DNA of 64,000 nt from Paracoccaceae bacterium (lineage in GTDB: Bacteria; Pseudomonadota; Alphaproteobacteria; Rhodobacterales; Rhodobacteraceae). Below, one piece after another: positions 49,906 through 57,424 of the stretch (its first letter is position 1; every line of letters starts with the position of its first letter). The notes below the pieces were generated by a model. That model did not search any database. It was not told the origin of the DNA and worked only from the letters and a program-made list of their open reading frames with translations. The translations under genes were made by a program, and so were the position numbers. The DNA is taken from the NCBI GenBank assembly GCA_021296235.1, contig JAGWAS010000003.1, positions 124,001 to 188,000 of the forward strand. Reading direction: 5' to 3'.

Positions 49906-50838
49906 CTAAATTCCACGCGGAAGCCTGAACGTCACGTTTTCCTGAATTCCATCAAGAGTATCGACGGTGGCATCAAACATTCCACAAAGACGTTGGACCA
50001 ATCCCTTGACCAGCTCCTCAGGGGCTGAGGCACCGGCGGTGATGCCAACGCTGTTGGCACCATCGAACCAATCATGCCTGATCGAATCAGCATCCGGGAT
50101 CAGATAGCTCCTGGTCCCGGCGGCTTCACTGATTTCCCGGAGCCTATTTGAATTTGAACTGTAGTCCGCGCCGATGACAAGAATCAAATCGCATTCGTCC
50201 ACCATCTGCCTGACTGCGGTTTGACGGTTCTGTGTTGCATAGCAAATATCCTTGACATTGGGTCCGACGATTTCGGGAAATCTCTTCTTGAGCGCTGCCA
50301 CGACCTCCTTGGTATCGTCAACACTCAGCGTCGTTTGGGTAACGTATGCGAGTTTGGTTGGATCCGCGGGCTTGAGGTTCTGAACATCGTCCACGGTTGC
50401 GATAAGCATGACAGGACCATCAACCTGACCCATGGTGCCTTCGATTTCCGGGTGTCCGGCATGACCGATCAGCACAATTTCGAATCCTTTGTTTGAATAA
50501 CGTTTCGCCTCATTGTGGACTTTGCTCACCAAGGGGCAAGTCGCGTCAATGACACGCAAACTCCTTTGTCCGGCGCCCTCCTCAACTCGCTTGGACACGC
50601 CGTGCGCGCTGAATACGGCCACCGCTCCCACGGGAATGTCTTCGACCTGCTCAACAAAGAGCGCTCCCTTTCTTCGCAGATCCTCTACGACGTGTTTGTT
50701 GTGCACGATCTCATGCCGCACGTAGATGGGGGCACCATAGACATCCAATGCCCGTTCAACGATTTCGATTGCCCTGACGACACCGGCGCAAAAGCCTCTT
50801 GGCTGGGCGATTACAATTCTCATTGGTCTTTTGCTCAC
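49906..50838 (-). CDS. ispH: 4-hydroxy-3-methylbut-2-enyl diphosphate reductase
   Basis: Last step of the MEP pathway, an iron-sulfur enzyme releasing IPP and DMAPP. Length 310. Seen: the three cluster cysteines in PRGFCAGVVRAIE (Cys17), DATCPLVSKVH and DICYATQNRQTA, plus HEIVHNKHVVEDL, LIGHAGHPEIEGTMGQ, YVTQTTLSVDDT, and TAGASAPEELV. The GTG start has GGAGAAG at good spacing; an ATG five codons in is the alternative. The methyltransferase follows after about 180 bases on the same strand. Confidence 0.97.
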   Translation of the reverse strand: MSKRPMRIVIAQPRGFCAGVVRAIEIVERALDVYGAPIYVRHEIVHNKHVVEDLRRKGALFVEQVEDIPVGAVAVFSAHGVSKRVEEGAGQRSLRVIDATCPLVSKVHNEAKRYSNKGFEIVLIGHAGHPEIEGTMGQVDGPVMLIATVDDVQNLKPADPTKLAYVTQTTLSVDDTKEVVAALKKRFPEIVGPNVKDICYATQNRQTAVRQMVDECDLILVIGADYSSNSNRLREISEAAGTRSYLIPDADSIRHDWFDGANSVGITAGASAPEELVKGLVQRLCGMFDATVDTLDGIQENVTFRLPRGI

Positions 50839-51423
50839 TCAACTTCTCCGAATTGCATCGAATTCATTTGACTTTACCTATCCGGGAACTTGTCAACGGT
50901 TGCACTCTTTCTCGATTGCTGGCCAAAGGGCGCAACCCTTTGCCTTGAGAGATTATCCGAACGGTGGCTTGTCGACAATGTTCCGCTGTCGCGTTCGGTA
51001 AGAGGGGTTTGCCCGACCTGTCCACAATCCTCAAGGATTGATTTATGCGCATTGGATCAAGCCATGTTTGATTGAGGCTGCGGCTCTCCGCAACAGGACG
51101 CATTTGGCCGGTCAGGAGGCTGCTCTGTGTCGGAGGTCCGCCAACCGTGCACTGGGTTGCTTGAGCCCCTTAAGCCGGGGCAGGGGAAATGAAATGACGT
51201 CGGATCTTTCGAAAATTGGACAGCTCCCGGCAATTCTGTGCTGCTGCGTGCAGTTTTCTTGTGCGCTCACACTTGCCATGATTAACACGACATGGGACAA
51301 TTGGTTGATGTTCGAAGTTCCATTTGGGCTCAAGTACAGCTGAACACGCGACTTGCATGCAGTGATTTTTGTGCAACCAGTGAACTGGCGACCGACCGGC
51401 AATATAGTGAAACCAAAATTCTG
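50839..51423. other. Intergenic region between ispH and the squalene-type synthase
   Basis: 585 bases between divergent starts. Short open frames are present but have no family-like sequence or ribosome sites. A five-pair hairpin, GCCCC-N7-GGGGC, lies at 51165-51181. The region must hold promoters for both genes; none stands out. The synthase frame is open back to 51292, but the family-like protein begins at 51424. Confidence 0.4.
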
Positions 51424-52473
51424 ATGTCGATTGCAGTTTCAAACGGGGTGTTGGACAAGAACATAGCCTATCAAGTTGAAATTCTTGAGGAAGTGTCGCG
51501 AACATTTGCCCTCACAATACCACAGCTGCCTGAAAACCTGCGAGTTGCGGTCGGGAACGCCTATCTCATTTGTCGCATTGCGGACACGATAGAGGATGAA
51601 CCGACATTGACCGCAGCCCGGAAGACCGAATTTTCGGAAAGGTTCACTGAAATTGTAAGAGGCAAGGGGGATGCAGAGCGCTTTGCCGTGGAGTTGAGCA
51701 GAGAATTGTCTTCCTCAACCAATGAAAGCGAAAAGGATCTGGTGGCCAACACCGCCCGAGTCGTTGAGGTCACTCTCCGAATGAATGCGACGCAGCGTCG
51801 CGCAATTGAGCGTTGCGTTACGATCATGGTCGGCGGAATGATGCAATTTCAAAGGAATGCAAGTGTTGAGGGGTTGAAGGATTTATCCGACATGAATCGA
51901 TATTGCTATTGCGTTGCGGGAGTCGTCGGTGAGATGTTGACGGAACTGTTCTGTGATCATTCGATTGAAATCAACTCCAGAAAAGGGAAGTTGCTTCCGC
52001 TTTCGGTATCATTTGGTCAAGGATTGCAGATGACGAACATTCTGAAGGACATGTGGGATGACCGCAAACGCGGAGCATGTTGGCTGCCAAAGGATACATT
52101 TGAAAGGAACGGGCTTGAACTTGGCTTGATTTCTGCAGGCATGGATGATCCGGGATTGGCAAACGGAATCCGTGAACTTGTTTCCGTCGCACTGCGTCAC
52201 CTTAAAGACGCACTGGACTATGTTCTGTTGATACCCGCGTCCGAGATCGGCATCCGTCGTCATTGCCTGTGGGCGCTGTTCTTTGCGGTCCTTACACTTC
52301 GGCGCATTCACGCGACGCCTACATTTGTGCGGGGAGAGGACGTAAAGATATCTCGCCGGAGCGTGAAGGCGACAATCTTCGCAGCGAACCTATTTGCTCG
52401 TTCGGACATGTCATTGAAATTGCTCTTTGGTTCGTTAACGCACGGAATTCCGCAAACCGGGTTTGAAGGCTAG
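51424..52473 (+). CDS. Squalene/phytoene synthase family prenyltransferase
   Basis: Head-to-head condensation of two prenyl diphosphates; the closest match by motif is squalene synthase (two farnesyl diphosphates). The 349-residue protein shows VSRTFALTIPQLPENLRVAV (residues 24-43), the first aspartate motif RIADTIEDEP (51-60), the family signature YCYCVAGVVGEMLTELF (160-176), and the second aspartate motif NILKDMWDDRKRGACWLP (205-222). SQS proteins of the eukaryote-like type have a C-terminal membrane anchor; here the C-terminus is only mildly hydrophobic. A phytoene synthase activity is possible. ispA, dxs and ispH nearby would supply FPP. Confidence 0.85.
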   Translation: MSIAVSNGVLDKNIAYQVEILEEVSRTFALTIPQLPENLRVAVGNAYLICRIADTIEDEPTLTAARKTEFSERFTEIVRGKGDAERFAVELSRELSSSTNESEKDLVANTARVVEVTLRMNATQRRAIERCVTIMVGGMMQFQRNASVEGLKDLSDMNRYCYCVAGVVGEMLTELFCDHSIEINSRKGKLLPLSVSFGQGLQMTNILKDMWDDRKRGACWLPKDTFERNGLELGLISAGMDDPGLANGIRELVSVALRHLKDALDYVLLIPASEIGIRRHCLWALFFAVLTLRRIHATPTFVRGEDVKISRRSVKATIFAANLFARSDMSLKLLFGSLTHGIPQTGFEG

Positions 52474-52874
52474 TCGGAACGATTGAGGAAGGCTGTTGCG
52501 TAAGACAATGGCGCCGCTGATTGTTGTGCGGATCGCGACATGGCAACGTTCAACCTGCGCCAAATTCTGTGTTCCTATCAGGAAAATCTCAAACCAATTT
52601 CGTGCTGAGTGCGTCAGTGCCGCAGAAGCAATAGGTTTCCGTTTGTTTTCCGGGCGATGCACTTAACAACCAAAGGAAAGGGATCTTCTCTGCTGACGCC
52701 CCATGCTGGACTGGCCACATGTCAGGAGACAGAGTTGTTGCAGCGGTTGCTGTTGCAATCGGGCATTTGCCCGCAATGTTGAATCCAACACCCAAATGTT
52801 CGAGATTGAACGCCGTGCTAAGGATCTGCAGGCCGGCCTGCAAAGATCGGAAAGGCAAATCTTGCAGACCCAAG
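52474..52874. other. Intergenic region, 401 bases, nothing recognised
   Basis: Lies between the convergent ends of the synthase and the TPR gene. Open frames here are continuations of non-coding frames from the neighbours. I see no terminator with a T-run and no RNA gene. Confidence 0.35.
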
Positions 52875-53612
52875 TCAATATTCGGAGAGCATGTCCTTCG
52901 CTTCCTTTCGAATAATTCGGTCGAAAGCATCATTGGCCGGAGCTTCAACGGCTCGTCGAAGGTGCTGAACAATTGCAGCCCGATTTTCACCGGGGTCCAA
53001 TCGGAGAAGTCCGCGGGCATACTCCAAGTGCACGATTGCCGAGTTCGGTGCGAGGTCGGCTGCCTTGGCAAAATGAGCAAGGGCCTTCTTCTTGGAGGCT
53101 CCAAATGCAAGCATGGCCAGAAACCCTCCTTTGGCAACAATCTCCGAGTGCCAAGCTCCGAGGGCCAGGTGCGCCTCCCAACGATCGGGATCAAGCCGAA
53201 GCACTGTATCCAAAGTGTCCTTGACAGCTTCGCCGTAGCCTTCCGACAGAGCCCTGCCCGCTGAAATTGATTGGGCATATCGTCCCATCGCACGCGACAG
53301 GTGAAGATGAGCTTCTGGATTGTTCGGTTCAAGCTCAACCGCCATTCGAGCTTGCTCAATCGCTTCTGTGAGGATGCGCTGACGTTCCTTTCCGCTGACG
53401 AAATATGCGCCGTGAACAGACAGCGCGTCAGTGGCTATCAAATGCCCCTCAAATGTTCCCAATTTCTTGGCTATCTCTGCCGCATGCGTGAAATCTCCGT
53501 TGGAATAGAGCGTGCGTGCGGCGTCGATCGATTGAGATGAGCCAACGGAGGGTCCAATTACTCCACACAGCACAACTGCCATTGCCAAAAGTGCATTTGT
53601 TGTCGTGTTCAT
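52875..53612 (-). CDS. Exported TPR-repeat protein
   Basis: A 245-residue protein with an N-terminal signal (TTTNALLAMAVVLCGVIGPSVGSSQS) and TPR-like helical pairs behind it: AARTLYSNGDFTHAAEIAKKLG, QARMAVELEPNNPEAHLHLSRAM, DTVLRLDPDRWEAHLALGAW and HFAKAADLAPNSAIVHLEYARGL (each about 22-34 residues). It should be periplasmic. No enzyme motif. It lies 223 bases downstream of the outer-membrane barrel gene on the same strand, so it may be part of that unit. TPR proteins commonly act as adaptors; a role in lipid trafficking here is inferred from neighbours only. Confidence 0.8.
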   Translation of the reverse strand: MNTTTNALLAMAVVLCGVIGPSVGSSQSIDAARTLYSNGDFTHAAEIAKKLGTFEGHLIATDALSVHGAYFVSGKERQRILTEAIEQARMAVELEPNNPEAHLHLSRAMGRYAQSISAGRALSEGYGEAVKDTLDTVLRLDPDRWEAHLALGAWHSEIVAKGGFLAMLAFGASKKKALAHFAKAADLAPNSAIVHLEYARGLLRLDPGENRAAIVQHLRRAVEAPANDAFDRIIRKEAKDMLSEY

Positions 53613-53835
53613 TGCGACATACCCTTGATGTGCGCGGTTGCCCGGTGCCTGCAAACTGCCCGCTTAAGTGCCAAGTTCATTCTCAGCCTAGTCCTCAGGT
53701 GGGGCGGCGATCCGGAACCAGGAGTCCCCCGGTCATGGCAGGCACCGCCTGGACACAAGAAAATTCGGCCGAACACTTGGCCAAAGGGCAACCTTGAGTT
53801 GCAGCTTTCACAAACCGCCCGTTGAAGGTGTCAAC

Positions 53836-55095
53836 CTAGAAACTGTATCTGATCTGGACGGCCAAGTGGTCATCATTCCGGATTTGCCAGGAACTGAGAT
53901 CACTCATGTCTTTACTGAGAAATTTGAAGGCTTCCAAGCTGAGAGAAGCAGAGTCAGTCAGTCGCCGGTTGAATTCAAGACTCAGTGTTCGGGTGTCATA
54001 GTCAAGGTCGTCGACAATTGCTGCGGTCATGTTGGTATCCCCAATGTCGTTCAACGCATAGCGTGCAGCAACGAACACGTCATTCTGCAGAGACGCACTT
54101 GCTTGTCCCCGCCGCTCGTCTTGGCTCCATTCCGCCAGCAGCGTCAGATCGGCATCCGACTCGAAAATGCCATAAATGGAGTACTCGCCACCAACAACGA
54201 AAGCGTTGTGAGAAACCTTGTCTGAACCGGTTTCAGCAAATCCGTTGCGGCTGCGCAACTCTGCCTTGCCGAGGAAAGCACCCAGCGTCAGTTGTAAATC
54301 CAACCCCACCTGCTCAATGAGATTGTAGTTCTGTACGATAACAGGAGGACTTCCGACCGGGGTTAAATGTGGCTCCCGGCTGGTTCCGCGGAAGGCACTG
54401 ACACCAAAGTCCAATGGTCCGATGCTGTTGCTGAATCTGGCGGCGAGATCAATGTGCCGCCTTCCGGAGGAATGTTCATACTTGATGCTGCTCTTGTTGG
54501 TTTCGATGGGAATGGCCGACCGCAGCCTGCCAGCGCTTCCCGGGAACGTTCGGGGTCGGTGAAATGGAAGAACGAACAAATCCAGCGTTCCCCACTCGCC
54601 GCTCAAGGTTCCGTGAATCATGGGTTGGCCGAGCTTTTCGTCTCCGCCGCTGTCATCGACCAAATCCGTCTGGTTGACGATGTTCACCAAATGGTTTGAT
54701 TCGGCGGTTCCCCAGAAAACTTGATCAATTCCCAATCTGAGTTCCCACTCGATGTCATCCAAGAAACCATAGGTCAGGTAGTATGCCTCCCTGATGTCGG
54801 CGTGCGTTCTCTTGCTGTCGGACCCGTCAACTTTCAGAAACGGTGTAAAGGTGAAGCTCCCGTTACCGGAGCCCTCAAAGTAGAGGGTTGGCTTCAGCGT
54901 CAGACTTAGATCGTTTCTCTTCTGACCCGCGTAAAGTGGTTCGTCGAAGAACAGGCGACTTTCGAGATCCACTGTGCCCCAATGTTCAATTGACCATTGG
55001 CTGATCTCATTTGCGCGAACACCCATGGCGGTGCCCGCGAAAATCAACGCACAGGCCAGTGCCGAAAAGTGTAGCCGGAATCCCTTCGGTGTCAG
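53836..55095 (-). CDS. Outer-membrane beta-barrel protein (unnamed family)
   Basis: About 420 residues. A signal peptide (GFRLHFSALACALIFAGTAM, cleavage after VRA) precedes alternating-strand sequence ending in VQIRYSF, the classic barrel terminus. Distinctive stretches are LRLGIDQVFWGTAESNHLVN, INQTDLVDDSGGDEKLGQPM and FVLPFHRPRTFPG. I recall proteins with such motifs next to LolA-like and MMPL genes in other proteobacteria, but they have no assigned function. No ATG or GTG is available at the signal peptide: the only sensible start is a CTG overlapping the upstream stop (CTGA). A TTG far upstream would need a 216-base overlap. Confidence 0.78.
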   Translation of the reverse strand: MTPKGFRLHFSALACALIFAGTAMGVRANEISQWSIEHWGTVDLESRLFFDEPLYAGQKRNDLSLTLKPTLYFEGSGNGSFTFTPFLKVDGSDSKRTHADIREAYYLTYGFLDDIEWELRLGIDQVFWGTAESNHLVNIVNQTDLVDDSGGDEKLGQPMIHGTLSGEWGTLDLFVLPFHRPRTFPGSAGRLRSAIPIETNKSSIKYEHSSGRRHIDLAARFSNSIGPLDFGVSAFRGTSREPHLTPVGSPPVIVQNYNLIEQVGLDLQLTLGAFLGKAELRSRNGFAETGSDKVSHNAFVVGGEYSIYGIFESDADLTLLAEWSQDERRGQASASLQNDVFVAARYALNDIGDTNMTAAIVDDLDYDTRTLSLEFNRRLTDSASLSLEAFKFLSKDMSDLSSWQIRNDDHLAVQIRYSF

Positions 55096-55904
55096 CGCAC
55101 GCGCCGCAGTCCGGTCTGGGTAAAATCCCGCTCGCTCACATTTGTTCTGAACTGAAAGTTGCTCCACCTCAAATCCGTGCTCTTTCCAGTCACATGATTG
55201 ACCATGTTCAATTCGTCCGCCCTCCAGAATTCGCCAAGATATTGATTGTAGCCTTTGTATGTGAGCGTCTTCAGGTGGGAGTCCTTTCGGTCGTAGTATT
55301 CCACTTTCCAAACGCGAAACTCCTTCGTATCATGCCAAATCAACTGCTTGGAGTATCCTGAACCCTTTTCGGTGGGAATCGCTTCGGTAACGGTGCAGTT
55401 CAGATTGCCGCAAGCCTCGTCGCGCAACCACCTGTACTTGAATTTCTCCACTTCCGGACTGGTCAAATCCTCATATGCGAACTCGCTCCCCATGAAGGAC
55501 CCGGAGCGATTCGATGAGCTGATGCGTTTGACCCTCTTCAGGGCCGGGAGGTACAGCCATTGCTCGTCGGGTGTGGTGATGTGTCCGTGGATAAGAAATG
55601 CAGTTCCCCTGACATCTCTTGGGTTGTCGAAAACAAACAAGACCTTGTTTCCGTCACCGGCAACTTCCAGAACTTTGATTCTAACTGATCGATTGCTTTC
55701 CTGCCCCTGCCGGTTTCGCAGAACCATGTCCATTTCAGCAGAAAAATCATTGTATCCCCGATCGCCTTCACGTGCCGCTTTGGCGATTTCCAATCCTTTG
55801 CTGGCCGCGGACTGCGCGACCGCAACGCGGGTGGAAAGCGAAGTGAGCGCCATGGCTGCAGCAAGAACTGCCGACACCGAGGCGGCAAGTCTCCAAAACT
55901 TCAT
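55092..55904 (-). CDS. LolA-like periplasmic carrier (outer-membrane lipoprotein-sorting protein, PF17131 type)
   Basis: A 270-residue exported protein: signal FWRLAASVSAVLAAAMALTS with likely cleavage near VAVAQSA, then a LolA/LolB-like half-barrel. Seen: YNDFSAEMDMVLRNRQGQES, FVFDNPRDVRGTAFLIH, DEQWLYLPALKRVKRISSSN, SGSFMGSEFAYEDLTSPEVE and KYRWLRDE, which are hallmarks of the LolA-like family found beside MMPL exporters. Such carriers bind lipids or lipoproteins in the periplasm; the cargo here is unknown. Two other ATGs upstream (55949, 55988) are less likely starts. Coupled to the beta-barrel gene. Confidence 0.88.
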   Translation of the reverse strand: MKFWRLAASVSAVLAAAMALTSLSTRVAVAQSAASKGLEIAKAAREGDRGYNDFSAEMDMVLRNRQGQESNRSVRIKVLEVAGDGNKVLFVFDNPRDVRGTAFLIHGHITTPDEQWLYLPALKRVKRISSSNRSGSFMGSEFAYEDLTSPEVEKFKYRWLRDEACGNLNCTVTEAIPTEKGSGYSKQLIWHDTKEFRVWKVEYYDRKDSHLKTLTYKGYNQYLGEFWRADELNMVNHVTGKSTDLRWSNFQFRTNVSERDFTQTGLRRVR

Positions 55905-56678
55905 TGGACTGAATAATCTAACGTTGTGAAACTTAACATCATTCCACATATTTCTGTTTCCAAGATCAAGTGACTTCAGGAAAAAAACCATGCCGCGGTG
56001 CCTCTGTTGGCCGTACATTCCGTCTGTGGAAAATCTACACTTCATGCAGCGCGATGTCTACAATGACTTGGGGATGCCGAGAGCTTGTCAGAAGTCCGCA
56101 CGTCACAGCGCAAAATAGAGGAAACTCAACTGCGCACGCCTTCTATGCAACCCTGTGCGCGATGTTGGTGCCGGTGGTTATCTCCAAATGTGATCGGGGC
56201 GGTGCGGCGAGGGCAGACAGTTGCCGTCCATCGGTTTGCTGGTCGATCCGGAGTGGCACTCAGTAGATCGTTCATCAAGAAGTGGCACGCCTTTGCATCT
56301 CCCATTGGCATTACGCATTGGCATTACGGAAAAGCTGTCGCAGGAAGATACGAGCACGCATCGCCGAAGGAACTTCCGGCCCCGACGAAATTGGATGTCA
56401 TCGCAATGGGAGCGTTTGTGGACATTGCCTCAAATGTTTCCCTGTCTTGCGTGTGGGAATTTGCAGACCACGAGGTCGTTTGCGGAAGCAGTCGGGACGC
56501 ACCATATCAGGTGCGTCACTTAAAATTCTCATTCCGGCGGCAGTGTGGCCTAGGGCGAGATCAGTTCAGGCGAAATTTGACTAATTGCTGACGATTGGAC
56601 TAACGTCCACTCAAGTGCGGTTTCGAAATGTTGAGCGCAGGGCACGACGCGCTAGGCAATGGAGAAGGATGATTGTGA
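55905..56678. other. Divergent intergenic region with a 13-base tandem repeat
   Basis: 774 bases separate the LolA-like gene from the broken amine oxidase. A plus-strand frame of 168 codons (56085-56591) has no ribosome site and no recognisable sequence and is probably not a gene. CATTGGCATTACG occurs twice head-to-tail at 56303-56328. The region is long for this chromosome and adjoins a pseudogene, so it may itself be decayed sequence. Confidence 0.4.
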
Positions 56679-57424
56679 GTGACCAGTGAGAATGCAAAGG
56701 TCGTCGTGATTGGGGCTGGTGCTGCCGGTTTGGCCGCCGCCCATACGTTGTCCAACCGAACTGACGAGGTTGACGTCACAGTGCTTGAGGCCACTGACAG
56801 GGCCGACGGCCGCATGTATTGCACGGAGCGGGAGGGATTCCACATTGATTGCGGCGCCACCAAGTTTCTCAATGCCTATCGGACGGTTCCAAAATTGGCG
56901 GAAAGCCTCGGTGTCAAATTGAATATTTGCGGTCATGCCAAGGCGGCTCTGTTCGACGACATGGGAAGGTTCCGGCAACTGAATCGCGGTGGCTTATTCG
57001 GGCAAATGCTACAGACCGCCAAGACAGCACTTTCCTTTGGCATCATGACACCAAGGCGGCTCCGGAAGATGGGACTCTGTTGCGTGTGGCGAAGTTTGCC
57101 GATCAGATCCGCCAGTTGTTTCCACCCGATGATGACAAAATCGTGAATTTGGTGGTTCTGGAACTGCAGAATTGCTTTCCGGCAATGCCCTTTAGGCCGT
57201 TGTTCGGAATGGTTGCGCGCTGGCCTGAGGCGGTGCACCAATGCCCCGGCGGCATGTTGGCAGCTGGACATAAAATGCGTTTGGCGGGCAGTTTAAGGCA
57301 GGTTGAGGGGTTGTTTCTTGTGGGCAACCACATGCGCCTTCCGGTAACCGCTGGAGCAATGCAGAGCTGTGTTGGGGCAGTCGACGACTGCCACTTTGCG
57401 TTAGCTTGGACTTTGCCACAATGA
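56679..57424 (+). pseudogene. FAD-dependent amine oxidase/desaturase, broken
   Basis: A GTG behind GGAGAAGGAT opens a frame with a textbook FAD-binding N-terminus: KVVVIGAGAAGLAAAHTLS, VTVLEATDRADGRMYC, FHIDCGATKFLNAY. It is family-like for about 130 residues, then ends at 57146 in unrelated sequence. The family C-terminus appears in another frame from about 57065: KFADQIRQLFPPDDDKIVNL, MVARWPEAVHQCPGGMLAAG and GLFLVGNHMRLPV, ending at 57424. About 200 middle residues are missing and the two parts are out of frame, so both an internal deletion and a frame change occurred. Related intact proteins include squalene/phytoene desaturases and protoporphyrinogen oxidase-like enzymes. Confidence 0.85.

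Noticed and set aside
52589..53359. 256-codon minus-strand frame opposite or beside the TPR gene
   Set aside because: It overlaps the TPR gene in a different frame and is explained as its shadow; the TPR frame has signal peptide and repeats.
56085..56591. 168-codon plus-strand frame between the LolA-like gene and the broken oxidase
   Set aside because: No ribosome-binding site, no recognisable motifs, unusual cysteine- and tryptophan-rich content, and overlapping open frames of similar quality in other phases.
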